Translations under genes and position numbers: made by a program
NCBI GenBank assembly: GCA_026396835.1
Contig: JAPLWA010000004.1
Coordinates: forward strand, 496,001-560,000
Reading direction: 5' to 3'
DNA length: 64,000 bases
Source: Candidatus Falkowbacteria bacterium
Lineage (GTDB): Bacteria; Patescibacteriota; Patescibacteriia; Patescibacteriales; Patescibacteriaceae
Part shown: in pieces, positions 1-8,786 of the stretch
Layout of the letters: every line of letters begins with the position of its first letter
Numbering within the stretch: position 1 is the stretch's first letter
Notes under the pieces: generated by a model
Seen by the model: only the letters and a program-made list of their open reading frames with translations
Told to the model about the DNA's origin: nothing
The model's database searches: none

Positions 1-714
1 CTGATCAGAGTCAAGAGGATCACTTGGCCAGTCAGTGTCGTCGGTCTCGGTTGCAATGATTTGCGTTGCTGAGCCAACTAAGCTATCCGGATAATCAAAC
101 ATCCTTTGCTTAGCCATTAGAGCCAACTCAATATCTTCTACACATTGTCTTCGAGAATTTACACGAGACTTTTTAACATTATTAATAAAATCATCCAGCT
201 GCTTATTTATCTCAGCCTTCTCTTTGTAGGGTAAATTTTCCAAATCATAAAAACCCAAAATATCAAAAATACGACATCTATTAGCTCCATTCGGACTATG
301 CCAAATTAAATCCTGTCCTAAAATTTTAGATATGGAAGCAGCGGCCCCTTTTGGAAAACAATCATCTTTATCAAAAAAATGAACTTGATCATAAAAATCT
401 TTTAGAGTGCCTATTAAATTAAAAAGCTTCTCACTAGAACTAATGTTAGCCAGTCTTACATACTCGATTAGAGCCCCTGCCAAACTTGAGTTATCATCAT
501 ACATTGCCTGAGTCTTCATCTTGTCTATAAAAGAATCTCGATGATCTCTTGTGACATCATGCTCCAAGAACTCAGCATTAAAATAATTTACAAAATCAGA
601 AAGAAGAGCCCTGTCTTCTGAACTTAAGTCAGGAAATTTTCTAACAGCGCTTTCCAAAGCAATTTCTTTTTTAGGTTTTTCTAAGACGAGGGTGTCTTCT
701 GCAAGATGCTCCAT
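1..714 (-). CDS. Hypothetical protein, C-terminus outside window
   Basis: The reading frame starts at the ATG at 712-714 and stays open for 238 codons to the left edge, so the gene is cut by the window. The N-terminus begins MEHLAEDTLVLEKPKKEIAL. The visible part is charged, mostly helical-looking and has no membrane segment or signal peptide. An acidic stretch with several Asp and Glu lies near the cut. I recognise no family. It follows the CYTH gene after 9 nt and is probably co-transcribed with it. Coding status is supported by the long open frame in an AT-rich sequence. Confidence 0.7.
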   Translation of the reverse strand, partial: MEHLAEDTLVLEKPKKEIALESAVRKFPDLSSEDRALLSDFVNYFNAEFLEHDVTRDHRDSFIDKMKTQAMYDDNSSLAGALIEYVRLANISSSEKLFNLIGTLKDFYDQVHFFDKDDCFPKGAAASISKILGQDLIWHSPNGANRCRIFDILGFYDLENLPYKEKAEINKQLDDFINNVKKSRVNSRRQCVEDIELALMAKQRMFDYPDSLVGSATQIIATETDDTDWPSDPLDSDQ

Positions 715-723
715 ATATTAATA

Positions 724-1269
724 TTATTTTTTAGCCTCAAATCTTTTAACAAATTCAGCCAGCTCGTTATTAGACATTAGTTTCACGTCCAATTTTTGTG
801 CAAGTTCTTTTATCTTAAATTCTGCCTCTTCTCTCTCGCTTTCATTTTTAACCATAATTTCAAGTTCAAGATGATAACCCCAATCTTTACTATATTTCAA
901 AGATAGCTCAACTCCGTCTAATAAATAGTTATGGCGCTGCTGAAAAGATTCTATAACATGAGTATATCCAAGTTGTTTAAATAGCTCTATAGCCACCGGG
1001 ACCGAAGCTTTATCAACCGGAAACTCTATTTCTTTAAAAGCACTTCCCTGACCTATTTTTTCAAGTTTCAAAGTAATTTTAGCAGATTTTTTTGAAATAT
1101 TATCAGAAACTTTTAAAAGCTTATCAGATAAAATAAAAAAATAAACATTTTTATTGTCCTCACCTAAATCTTTAGCTTGGGCCTTAAGAATTTCTTCAAG
1201 CTCTTTGTATTTATTTTCATCAAACATTGACCTAAACTCAATTTCAATATTTTTTTCTAAATTATCCAT
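724..1269 (-). CDS. CYTH-domain protein (triphosphate-processing fold)
   Basis: This 181-residue protein looks like a CYTH domain, the fold shared by class IV adenylate cyclases and thiamine or inorganic triphosphatases. The N-terminal signature E-x-E-x-K appears as EIEFR (Glu9, Glu11, Arg13), with Arg in place of Lys. A central basic and aromatic stretch (RHNYLLDGVELSLKYSKDWG) and the later strand HLELEI fit the family's tunnel-shaped barrel. The substrate cannot be told from sequence. It sits between an immunity-like gene and an unknown gene with gaps of 6-9 nt. The Arg variant and divergent strands leave catalytic activity uncertain. Confidence 0.6.
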   Translation of the reverse strand: MDNLEKNIEIEFRSMFDENKYKELEEILKAQAKDLGEDNKNVYFFILSDKLLKVSDNISKKSAKITLKLEKIGQGSAFKEIEFPVDKASVPVAIELFKQLGYTHVIESFQQRHNYLLDGVELSLKYSKDWGYHLELEIMVKNESEREEAEFKIKELAQKLDVKLMSNNELAEFVKRFEAKK

Positions 1270-1275
1270 ATAATA

Positions 1276-1665
1276 TTATTTTTTAGCTAACAACTTAATT
1301 TTGCCAATATACCATTCGGCGGCTAAAGCATGATTTGGCACATGCCAAGTAGCAACAGCTTGTCCTGCTGCACGAGCTGCAAAACGCGCTGCGTCAGTTT
1401 TTGCTGCTCGAGCTGCGGCGTGAGCATCAAGTGATAATTTTCTCACGTCCGCCATACCTAAGTCCATTTTCCCCTGTCCCCAGGCTCTAATTGCCTCAAT
1501 CGCCAAACGAGGACGTTTATCTTTTGAATTTTCCATTTCAAATAAATTTAAAACTCTTTCTGTTAAACGTGCTATTTTTATTGCCAGTAACTTATGTTCG
1601 CGAGAATTACGGACAACTGATTTGTAGCCTTCGAGTTCGGAAATTTCTTTAGCTTTCATAGTCAT
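1276..1665 (-). CDS. Putative immunity protein (Imm-5-like, Ala-rich helical)
   Basis: A 129-residue soluble helical protein. Its core is Ala-rich (AHAAARAAKTDAARFAARAA) followed by GQAVATWHVPNHALAAEWYI, a pattern I associate with the Imm-5-like putative immunity proteins encoded as small single-domain genes in many bacteria. No toxin gene is visible next to it: the neighbours are glmS and a CYTH protein. A role against a toxin is therefore family knowledge only. Two Met codons lie close together at the start (MTMKAK) and either could be used. It follows glmS after 15 nt. Confidence 0.55.
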   Translation of the reverse strand: MTMKAKEISELEGYKSVVRNSREHKLLAIKIARLTERVLNLFEMENSKDKRPRLAIEAIRAWGQGKMDLGMADVRKLSLDAHAAARAAKTDAARFAARAAGQAVATWHVPNHALAAEWYIGKIKLLAKK

Positions 1666-1680
1666 GCTTGGATTAAATCT

Positions 1681-3525
1681 TTATTCAACCGTCACTGATT
1701 TAGCTAAATTACGCGGCTTATCCACATCGCAGCCTCTTAAAACCGCAACCTGATAAGATAAAAGCTGCAAAGGAATAGCAGCTAAAAACGGAACTAATAT
1801 TTCATCAATCTTAGGTATTTCGATAATGGTTTCGGAAACTGACTCTAATAAAGACTTAGTCCCCTCGCTCGCAATCGCAATTATCCTTGCGCCGCGTGCT
1901 TTCATTTCTTCCATGTTGCTAATCACTTTATCAAATGATTTACCTTCAGTCGCAATAAAAATAACTGGCATGCCTTCATCAATCAAAGCAATTGGTCCGT
2001 GTTTCATTTCTGCGGCTGGATAAGCTTCAGCATGAATGTATGAGATTTCTTTGAGTTTTAAAGCACCTTCTAAAGCTGTTGGAAAAGCAAAGCCGCGACC
2101 AAGATAAAAAACATCTTTAGCGGTAATAAAAGTTTTAGCTAATTCAAAAATATTACTTTTTTCTGCCAAAACTTTTTCCATCAAGTCCGGCACTGACATA
2201 AGCGACTTAAGTAAATCATTACTTCTTTTATCGTCTAATTGTTTATTTAACTTGCCCAATCGAACAGCTAGCAAAAGCAAAACTGATAACTGGGTTGTAA
2301 AAGCTTTGGTTGAAGCTACGCCAATTTCTTGACCAGCGTGAGTGTAAATCCCAGCATCTGCTTGACGCGCAATTGATGAACCAATTACATTACAGATACC
2401 AAGCACTGTGGCGCCCTTCTCCTTTGCTATCTCAATCGCGGCTAAAGTGTCGGCCGTTTCTCCAGATTGAGAAATTGCAATCACAATGTCATTTTCGTTA
2501 ATCACCGGATTACGATATCTGAACTCTGAAGCATATTCAACTTCTGCTGGAATGCGAGCTAGTTCTTCAACAAAATATTCACCAGTTAAAGCAGCGTGCC
2601 AAGAAGTTCCGCAAGCTACTAAGATTATTCGTTTAGCTTTAAGAAATTTTTCTTCATACTGACTTATACCACCAAGGATTACATCAGCTGCAGCTAAATT
2701 TATTCTCCCGCGAATACTGTCGGTAATTGCTCGTGGTTGTTCAAATATTTCTTTTAACATGAAATGATCAAAATCACCTTTTTCAATGGCTGTAATATCT
2801 AATTCCAAACTTTTAACTTCAGGATGCTTTATTTCATTGGCCATGCTGGTAACAGTGTAAACTCCATTTCTTTGTAAAATTGCTACATCGCCATCATCGA
2901 GATATATGACTTGCTTTGTATGTTCGATGATCGGCGCCGCATCAGAAGCCACAAAAAATTCTTTCTCGCCGATACCAATCACGATTGGCGAACCTTTACG
3001 CGCCACAATTAATTGGTCAGGTTCATCTTGACTGATAATCGCTAAACCATAAGCGCCGGTAACTTGAGTTAAAGCTAAACGCACGGCCTCAACAGTAGAA
3101 ATATTTTCTTTTTTAATACTTTCAATTAAATTGCTGATTACTTCTGTGTCGGTTTCGGATTTAAAAACATAACCGCGAGCTTCCAAAGCCTGTTTTAAAG
3201 CAGCATAATTTTCAATGATGCCGTTGTGGACTAAAACAATATTGCCACTTTGCGAAGCATGAGGATGAGAATTAACATCGCTTGGCGCACCGTGCGTTGC
3301 CCAACGCGTATGACCAATACCCAGATTATGATTAGTTCTATTTTCTTCGTCGACTAATTTTTTAAGATTCTCAACTTTACCACTTTTTTTGTAAACTAAA
3401 ATATTTTCATTATTATGCAAAGCCACCCCAGCGCTATCATAGCCGCGGTATTCTAATCGTTCTAAGCCTTTAAGAATAATTGGCCAAGCTTGTTTTTCTC
3501 CAATGTAACCGACAATGCCGCACAT
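1681..3525 (-). CDS. glmS: Glutamine--fructose-6-phosphate aminotransferase (isomerizing)
   Basis: GlmS makes glucosamine-6-phosphate from fructose-6-phosphate and glutamine, the first step to UDP-GlcNAc and peptidoglycan. The 614 residues match the usual length. It begins MCGIVGYIG, with the N-terminal nucleophile Cys2 of the class II glutamine amidotransferase domain (about residues 2-220, with GHTRWATHG and VHNGIIENY). Two SIS sugar-isomerase domains follow: about 290-420 with VACGTSWHAA and SQSGETADT, then about 460-600 with EAYPAAEMKHGPIALID. The C-terminus ends KSVTVE as in the family. It is intact and probably co-transcribed with the nucleotidyltransferase gene 3 nt upstream. No glmS ribozyme or riboswitch is visible. 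Confidence 0.97.
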   Translation of the reverse strand: MCGIVGYIGEKQAWPIILKGLERLEYRGYDSAGVALHNNENILVYKKSGKVENLKKLVDEENRTNHNLGIGHTRWATHGAPSDVNSHPHASQSGNIVLVHNGIIENYAALKQALEARGYVFKSETDTEVISNLIESIKKENISTVEAVRLALTQVTGAYGLAIISQDEPDQLIVARKGSPIVIGIGEKEFFVASDAAPIIEHTKQVIYLDDGDVAILQRNGVYTVTSMANEIKHPEVKSLELDITAIEKGDFDHFMLKEIFEQPRAITDSIRGRINLAAADVILGGISQYEEKFLKAKRIILVACGTSWHAALTGEYFVEELARIPAEVEYASEFRYRNPVINENDIVIAISQSGETADTLAAIEIAKEKGATVLGICNVIGSSIARQADAGIYTHAGQEIGVASTKAFTTQLSVLLLLAVRLGKLNKQLDDKRSNDLLKSLMSVPDLMEKVLAEKSNIFELAKTFITAKDVFYLGRGFAFPTALEGALKLKEISYIHAEAYPAAEMKHGPIALIDEGMPVIFIATEGKSFDKVISNMEEMKARGARIIAIASEGTKSLLESVSETIIEIPKIDEILVPFLAAIPLQLLSYQVAVLRGCDVDKPRNLAKSVTVE

Positions 3526-3528
3526 AAA

Positions 3529-4032
3529 TTATTTATTTAAATATTTTTTAATCGCTTCAATATCAATTGACTGATGCTCTCCGCCTAGCTCTTGTTTGTA
3601 TGATAATAAATCACGTGGATCCATAATAGAAACCATAAGGCCATTAATATTAGTCACAACAGCGTCATACAAACGTCTTTCTTTAACTTTTAGCCACTGA
3701 GTCTGATCTAAATTACTCATTAACAATGTATCAACATCAGTCATATCAATCTCTTGTCCATTATAATTAACAGACAAAGTATTACAATCCCACTTCTCGT
3801 TTAAGTAATGTTTTGGCCCGGCTGTAATAAAATCTGAGGCTTCGGCAATAATAGCATCAAAATATTTTCCAGACAAAGAAATATCTATGTCATTTACTTC
3901 TCGCTCTGATCCATAAACTTTAGCCGCCAAGCCACCACCAATTTTATAAGGCACATTATTCCTCTCAAGAATATCAACTATCCAACGTAAACCTTCTATT
4001 TTTTTTTCTTCCAACTTTATTTCCATAAACAA
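3529..4032 (-). CDS. Nucleotidyltransferase-fold protein
   Basis: A 167-residue protein with a minimal nucleotidyltransferase core. GGGLAAKVYGS is followed by the acidic metal motif NDIDISL, and a third acidic site is plausible at EIDMTDVD. This resembles single-domain transferases of the lincosamide-nucleotidyltransferase/AbiEii type and uncharacterised relatives. The substrate (nucleotide, antibiotic or tRNA) cannot be inferred. It lies just upstream of glmS with a 3-nt gap. The start MFMEIK offers two Met codons, and the second (MEIKLEEKK) is equally plausible. Confidence 0.6.
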   Translation of the reverse strand: MFMEIKLEEKKIEGLRWIVDILERNNVPYKIGGGLAAKVYGSEREVNDIDISLSGKYFDAIIAEASDFITAGPKHYLNEKWDCNTLSVNYNGQEIDMTDVDTLLMSNLDQTQWLKVKERRLYDAVVTNINGLMVSIMDPRDLLSYKQELGGEHQSIDIEAIKKYLNK

Positions 4033-4081
4033 TTATAACTTAGCTCTCTTTAGCGAAAAGATTGATAACTGATAATAAAAC

Positions 4082-4879
4082 CTAATTAACAAAATCAAGT
4101 ATAGTCTTAAAAGCAATTTCGTAATTTTCTTTTCGAATTGACTGTCGCTGCGTTCCTAGCAGCTCAAAAGACTCATCAGTAACCAATTGATTTTCAACCA
4201 GATTTTCAGCGGCAAACAATAGTGCGGCCGATGGAACATTAAAATGATTGGACACTGCAAAAATTGTTGAAGACTCCATATCAACCCCTACATAACCTTG
4301 CTCTGACCAATCATCAACATCCTCTTTGGTTTCAGCTAGCATGGCTTGAACAGTCATTAGCTTTCCTTCGTGAATCTTTTCTCGATGTTTAATCTTTTCT
4401 TTAATAGCATTAGATAAAACTATATCTGATTCATAAACAAAAGAATCATTGTCACGATTATACATTCGAGTTGAACTTTCATTACCATAACTTGCTGTAG
4501 GAATAATTGTGTCAGTTGTGACTATACCTTTTTGCAAAGCACCGCAACTGCCTATCAGAATATTAGCATCTGAGCCAAGCAAACAGGCAACATGAACTAA
4601 TTCGCTTAAATAAGCTGTGCCATAAGCCACGTCAAACCAAATACGTTTACCGTTAATTATGAAACATTTTATTTCATTAAAAAATTCATCATTAATTTTT
4701 TCTTCGCTGTAAGCTAGCCCTAATTTATCAAGCGCTTCGTGCAAATGACGATACCCTTTGGCTTTAGGATTTGTGCCTGAAACAATAAGACCGTCAACTC
4801 TATAAGTCGATTCAACTTTAAGAATTCTTTGAATATCTTGTCTAGTTAAACTCTTGTACATATTAAACAATTTATGCAA
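4082..4879 (-). CDS. Nucleoside phosphorylase family protein
   Basis: A 265-residue member of the PNP/UDP phosphorylase superfamily, which splits nucleosides with phosphate for base salvage. The motifs are GTAYLSELVHVACLLGSDAN followed by LIGSCGALQKG (phosphate and ribose site), and GVDMESSTIFAVSNHF, the family's Met-Glu-Ser/Thr nucleoside-binding signature. A nucleotide scavenger role fits an organism with reduced biosynthesis. The first Met (MHKLFN) or the seventh residue (MYKSLTRQD) may be the start. Specificity for purines or uridine cannot be assigned. Confidence 0.75.
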   Translation of the reverse strand: MHKLFNMYKSLTRQDIQRILKVESTYRVDGLIVSGTNPKAKGYRHLHEALDKLGLAYSEEKINDEFFNEIKCFIINGKRIWFDVAYGTAYLSELVHVACLLGSDANILIGSCGALQKGIVTTDTIIPTASYGNESSTRMYNRDNDSFVYESDIVLSNAIKEKIKHREKIHEGKLMTVQAMLAETKEDVDDWSEQGYVGVDMESSTIFAVSNHFNVPSAALLFAAENLVENQLVTDESFELLGTQRQSIRKENYEIAFKTILDFVN

Positions 4880-4909
4880 ATAAATTTTCCGATATTGTTA
4901 AAAAATAAC

Positions 4910-5530
4910 TTAGACGTCGTCTTCCTCTAATACATTATTTAGATCGGCAATACATTGCTCGGAGTTATTAAACAATACACTATTTATACCAAGAGAAAGT
5001 GCGCCCTCAACATTTTCTTTTAAATCATCAATAAAGACTGTCTCCTGCGGACTTACTTTGAGTTTCTCTAAGGTGTGTTGATAGATGCGCGGATCAGGTT
5101 TTCTCATTTTTACATCATAAGAACTGACAACAACATCGAACAAGCTAGAAATATTAAAAACTTCTTGTAAATACTTTTCTAGTCCTGAAGTGAAATTTGA
5201 CAGCAAGCCAATTTGATATTTTTTTTTCAATTCAACAATATATTTTTCTATTTCTGGACGAAGACTCATTAGTGAGTTAGCCTCATCGTAAATCATATTA
5301 AGTTCATCAAGGTTTAGACTAATAGCAGGCTTTGTTTTCTCAAAAAAGTCTGTTACTGAACTAAAATCACCCACCATAGCGCCTCGCGTATATGATTCAA
5401 ATAAATTATGTATAGCCCCGCTCTCTAGGCCTTTAAGTTCTTCGTATTTACTGTAAGTCTTTTCAAAGCCTTCTCTCCATTCCACGATAGGCCCACCAAA
5501 ATCAAATATAATAGCTTTTATCATAAACAT
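4910..5530 (-). CDS. HAD-superfamily hydrolase (HAD-IA type)
   Basis: A 206-residue haloacid-dehalogenase-fold hydrolase. Motif I is IIFDFGGPIV near the N-terminus, where the second Asp is replaced by Gly, as in several YihX/epoxide-hydrolase-like HAD proteins. Motif II is LLSNFTS, motif III is the Lys in KMRKPDPRIY, and motif IV is VFIDDLKENVEGA. The helical cap lies between residues 15 and 95. Likely substrates are small phosphorylated metabolites, not resolvable here. The two Met codons at the start (MFMIKAI) make the second one plausible. It is the last leftward gene before the rightward promoter at 5594. Confidence 0.75.
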   Translation of the reverse strand: MFMIKAIIFDFGGPIVEWREGFEKTYSKYEELKGLESGAIHNLFESYTRGAMVGDFSSVTDFFEKTKPAISLNLDELNMIYDEANSLMSLRPEIEKYIVELKKKYQIGLLSNFTSGLEKYLQEVFNISSLFDVVVSSYDVKMRKPDPRIYQHTLEKLKVSPQETVFIDDLKENVEGALSLGINSVLFNNSEQCIADLNNVLEEDDV

Positions 5531-5593
5531 TCATTATATGCGGGTTATTTTAACTCAATTTATAGGTCCTGTAAAGTTATCCACAGACAACGC

Positions 5594-5622
5594 TTGACGC
5601 TAAATTAAAACAAAGGTATATT
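5594..5622 (+). promoter_or_regulatory. Sigma-70-type promoter for membrane protein/XRE pair
   Basis: TTGACG (5594-5599), a 17-base spacer and TATATT (5617-5622) lie 55 bases before the ATG at 5677 on the same strand. Match and spacing are close to the consensus. The -10 box overlaps a palindrome. Confidence 0.65.
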
Positions 5623-5657
5623 AAATGTAATATATTTTTTACGTATAAAATATATTA
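5617..5657. promoter_or_regulatory. Overlapping AT-rich palindromes, candidate XRE operator
   Basis: TATATTA/TAATATA (5617-5623 and 5628-5634) covers the -10 box. A second palindrome has perfect 11-base arms TAATATATTTT and AAAATATATTA at 5628-5638 and 5647-5657. The position over and just after the promoter of a pair that ends in an XRE regulator suggests autoregulation. This is inference from position only. Confidence 0.45.
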
Positions 5658-5676
5658 CTATTATTAAGTAAACTAT

Positions 5677-6105
5677 ATGTTAGGAAAACCATCATGGTTC
5701 ATGCGCCGAAAATATACAGGTTGGGGCTTTACGCCTAGAACCTGGCAAGGTTGGGTTTATATTTTAGTCATGATTCTCCCCTTTATTCTAATTACCAAGC
5801 TTGGTGATTTTGGTAAACTCGGATTAACCTTCATGATTATTTGGGCCCTAATTTTTGCTTTTGATTTCATCCATATCTTATTAAACTTAAAAATGGACGA
5901 AAGAGAAAAAATTCATGAAGCTATTTCTGAGCGTAATGCACTTTGGATAATCATTCTTGTTTTGATCGCTGGACTTGGCTATCAGACTGCTATTGGTGTT
6001 GCCGCACAAAATACTTTGACTGCTGATCCAGTAATTTTAGCAGCCCTAGTTGCGGGAACGATTGCAAAAATTATTTCTAACATTTATCTTGATAGAAAAG
6101 ATTAA
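5677..6105 (+). CDS. Small integral membrane protein paired with XRE regulator
   Basis: A 142-residue protein with about four hydrophobic segments: two close together around 27-45 and 48-67, then about 90-108 and 118-135. A charged cytosolic-looking stretch KMDEREKIHEAISERNALW lies between the pairs. It starts with a basic N-terminus (MLGKPSWFMRRKY). It is followed by an XRE-type regulator after 9 nt, an arrangement often seen in bacteria where the regulator controls the membrane protein. Transport or stress function is unknown. It has its own promoter at 5594. Confidence 0.7.
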   Translation: MLGKPSWFMRRKYTGWGFTPRTWQGWVYILVMILPFILITKLGDFGKLGLTFMIIWALIFAFDFIHILLNLKMDEREKIHEAISERNALWIIILVLIAGLGYQTAIGVAAQNTLTADPVILAALVAGTIAKIISNIYLDRKD

Positions 6106-6114
6106 ATAAATAAC

Positions 6115-6309
6115 ATGGAAACTAATATCGCCTATTATCGCGAGAAGCTGGGTCTAACACAGGAAAAGTTAGCAGAAATTATTGGCGCAACTCGTCAAAC
6201 TATTATTTCCTTAGAACAAGGACGCTATAATCCTTCCCTGCTTCTGGCTCATAAAATTACCAAAGCCTTACAAAGAAAAAATATAGAAGAGGTTTTTATC
6301 ATAAAATAA
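6115..6309 (+). CDS. XRE-family helix-turn-helix regulator, minimal
   Basis: A 64-residue protein consisting of little more than a Cro/CI helix-turn-helix. It reads [20 protein letters not shown], then [25 protein letters not shown], which covers the classical five-helix DNA-binding domain. There is no effector domain, so it probably acts as a constitutive or dimer-regulated repressor of its own operon. The operator candidate overlaps the promoter at 5594-5622. A strong terminator follows 14 nt after the stop codon. Confidence 0.9.
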   Translation: METNIAYYREKLGLTQEKLAEIIGATRQTIISLEQGRYNPSLLLAHKITKALQRKNIEEVFIIK

Positions 6310-6322
6310 TAATTTCTATAAA

Positions 6323-6363
6323 ATAAAACGCCGCAAACCACGAAGGGTTTACGGCGTTTTATT
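6323..6363 (+). terminator. Rho-independent terminator after XRE gene
   Basis: A stem of AATAAAACGCCGCAAACC pairs with GGTTTACGGCGTTTTATT with one bulge and a short loop ACGAA. T-runs follow on the + strand and A-runs precede, so it can also act for leftward transcripts. Confidence 0.85.
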
Positions 6364-6372
6364 GTTTTTTAA

Positions 6373-7014
6373 TTATTTTAGCAATCTCTCACCTGACTGA
6401 TCTATTATTATTACTTCTCCATCGCTTAATGTTTTATACGGAATATTATTTTCTTGATAATATTCCACTTCTTTATCCGTACTAGCTGATTCAGGATGAT
6501 CTGATTTATAATGCACAGCCACGTTATAATCAATTAAGCCAAGTCCATCCCAACTAAATTCTTTTTCGTAAGACAGAGGAACAACATTAGGGTCATCTAC
6601 AATATCAACACCAAGCAGGGTCGGCGCCGCAAGACAAACAGCGGCGCTAAAACCAGCGTACACTATTTGATTATTCATAACAGCTTCTTTTATAGCTTTA
6701 CCAAAACCACTCTGTTTAAAAGCGCGCTGAAGAATAAAAGCATTGCCACCATGAATCCAAACAAGACCAAAATTTTTAAGATGCCTTTCTATTTACTCTG
6801 GCTTACTAAAATAATCACGCAAATCTAGCTCGCTAGCTTCAATTCCGAGTTCTAATAATTTTTCAATCTGATTTTGTGTGCTTAAGCTCCGACGCTCAGG
6901 GTCACCATAATCAACCGCATTCATAATAACAGCCGCTTTTTTATTTTCGCCCAGCAATTTAACTAACTCTTCAGGATGATTACCAAATTTATATGATGAT
7001 AAATAAAGTTTCAT
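6373..7014 (-). pseudogene. S51 peptidase E-like protein with in-frame stop
   Basis: One continuous frame of 214 codons is interrupted by a TAA at 6793-6795. The part before the stop (7014 to 6796) starts MKLYLSSYKFGNHPEELVKL. The part after it reads on as IERHLKNFGLVWIHGGNAF and then VYAGFSAAVCLAAP, the S51 strand and nucleophile elbow (Ser in GFSAA). The C-terminal half alone could start at the Met at 6678 but would lack the first domain half. A CAA-to-TAA change would explain it, but so would an assembly error. The family is peptidase E/cyanophycinase-like. Two more S51 genes lie upstream at 7032-7627 and 8067-8696. Confidence 0.7.
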
Positions 7015-7031
7015 AATCTTTGTATGCTAAT

Positions 7032-7627
7032 TTATTTTTCTATAACAATAAAGTCGCCTTCCTCTAGTGCATAAATAGGTAAAGATTTGTCACCATAAGA
7101 TTCAAGCTCCTTATAAGCTTTTTCCCATTCAATTACCCCGCGGGGATCGTCGTCTCCATAATTAGATTTATAATGAGAAATAAATTTAATTGGTAGAATT
7201 CCTAGACCATCCATATTTTTTCTCCAATCACAAGTCCAAAAATGCTTGACCATTACGTTTGATCCAGCTGAGTTTGTAACAATAACTTTATCCTTAAAAA
7301 CCTCAGATAAATTAAACTGTTTTAACCAATATTGGATAAGATGATCGTCGCCGCCTTTAATATTTATTACATCTGCATTTTTCACCTGTTCTTCAAAAGT
7401 ATCCGGCAAAGCCATCTGAAAGACAGGATTAATATCACTCGGAAATGAATTTTTAAAAGTAATCATATCATCTGTAAATTTCATTTCCCAGACCTCTCTG
7501 GCTTGAGCAAAATAACAAACAAGAAAACGCGGATTTTTATCTATCCCCTTAAAGACTTCTGAATAAAGAATTTTCGCCTTTTCAGGGTAGTTCCTTACTC
7601 CGCTAGAACTTAAGACATATTTGTCAT
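7032..7627 (-). pseudogene. S51 peptidase E-like protein, apparent 5' frameshift
   Basis: From the Met at 7484 a 150-residue protein is open, with VINIKGGDDHLIQYWL, the nucleophile elbow VIVTNSAGSNVM and the His of FISHYKSN. In the same frame upstream, homologous-looking sequence continues for about 49 codons (KYVLSSSGVRNYPEKAKIL, then FLVCYFAQAREVWE), which is the expected S51 N-terminus. It has no start codon and begins after a TAA at 7632. An ATG at 7625-7627 lies one frame off. Adding one A to the A-run next to it would give MTKYVLSSSG. The gene is therefore probably frameshifted, or a base is missing in the assembly. If translated from 7484 it would lack its first strands. Confidence 0.65.
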
Positions 7628-7653
7628 CTGATTATTATCTTATTTATAAATAT

Positions 7654-8046
7654 TTATACATTTTGTCTAATAAAAGCAGCTGGCTCTTCTAATGGTCTCT
7701 TCTCGTTGTCCCACAAAAAAGTCTTGATTCCAACTGAGCGAGCACTCTCAACCGCTTCAGGACTATGCTCGAAATAAACAACATCATCTGCTTTTAATTC
7801 AAAATGCCCTAGCATCTTCTTATAATATTCTGAATCTATTTTATCTGGATTATGTTTTAAGGTAAAAAATTCATACGGCATATTATTCAAACCATATTCT
7901 TCAAACTTTTCATCACTAGCGTTAGTAAGAATTATTTTCTTATTTGGAAACTCGTCCAACATTTGCCGCATAGGCTCAAAAATCTTAAAACCATCTTGGC
8001 TCTCGATAATAAAGGCAAATACTGCATCAACTAATATTGTTTTCAT
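7654..8046 (-). CDS. HAD-like protein with degenerate catalytic motifs
   Basis: A 130-residue HAD-fold protein. Motif I reads TILVDAVFAF, where the second Asp is Val. Motif II is IILTNAS. Motif III may be the Lys in LKHNPDKIDS. Motif IV reads VVYFEHSPEAVESARSVG, where the family has Asp-Asp and this has Phe-Glu. The cap domain is nearly absent. Loss of key acids suggests it binds but does not hydrolyse, or uses a different mechanism. It lies between two S51 genes with 20-27 nt gaps and probably belongs to the same transcript. Confidence 0.6.
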   Translation of the reverse strand: MKTILVDAVFAFIIESQDGFKIFEPMRQMLDEFPNKKIILTNASDEKFEEYGLNNMPYEFFTLKHNPDKIDSEYYKKMLGHFELKADDVVYFEHSPEAVESARSVGIKTFLWDNEKRPLEEPAAFIRQNV

Positions 8047-8066
8047 AATTTCTTTATTAAAATATT

Positions 8067-8696
8067 TTAATTTAAAATAATCTCCGGTCCACCGATAAAA
8101 GTTTCTTTACCGTCTTCTAAGAGGATAGCTTGTTCATCTGTTAGCAAACGAATCTTTTTACCTGTTTCTTCTATAATTTTTTTCAAATCATCATCCATAG
8201 TTTTTACATAATGCGGACGGACTAAATAAGGTACATAAGCGAATGCCGTAAAATCCGACACGCCATACCAATTTCTCCCCTTTTTCAAAGATGCAAGAAC
8301 GATACTCGGCGACATCAGATGTGAACCACTACTACAACCTACATAGATTAAACCTTTAGCCAATAAATCTTTTAAAATTTTTTCAAAGCCAGTTTCTCGG
8401 GCGTACTTAATTAAATAGAATGGATTTCCTCCCTCAACTTGAATTACATTCTTATCTTCAAAAAATTTATAGATCTCTTCCGTGGATTTATCTTTAATAT
8501 CCATTTCTTCAAAATAAATGCCTGCTTTTATCATCTCTTGCCTATACTCTTCCATATAGGCTTTGAAATTTTCATCCTGTGCGCCTTTAATAGCAGTAGT
8601 AATTCTGCCGATACGAAGCTTATCTTTAGGAATGCCTAAATGATTATATCCTTCTTTAATTAGAAATTTCTCCTTTGAAGCTAGCAATATTTTCAT
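8067..8696 (-). CDS. S51-family peptidase E-like protein (intact paralogue)
   Basis: A 209-residue class-I-glutamine-amidotransferase-like protein of the peptidase S51 family. It starts MKILLASKEKFLIKEG. VIQVEGGNPFYLIKYARE and VGCSSGSHLMSP mark the strand and nucleophile elbow (Ser in CSSGS), and RPHYVK carries the conserved His. S51 enzymes cleave Asp-X dipeptides or cyanophycin-type bonds; the substrate here is unknown. It is the only complete copy among three neighbouring S51 genes. It is the first gene of the leftward group and faces the rightward TPM gene across 224 nt. Confidence 0.8.
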   Translation of the reverse strand: MKILLASKEKFLIKEGYNHLGIPKDKLRIGRITTAIKGAQDENFKAYMEEYRQEMIKAGIYFEEMDIKDKSTEEIYKFFEDKNVIQVEGGNPFYLIKYARETGFEKILKDLLAKGLIYVGCSSGSHLMSPSIVLASLKKGRNWYGVSDFTAFAYVPYLVRPHYVKTMDDDLKKIIEETGKKIRLLTDEQAILLEDGKETFIGGPEIILN

Positions 8697-8786
8697 AGGT
8701 CTTCAATAGATTTAGGGCCAATTTATGACTATTTTTATACTAGCATAACAGGGCTTTTTAGACACTAGATAATATAAGCCAAATAG

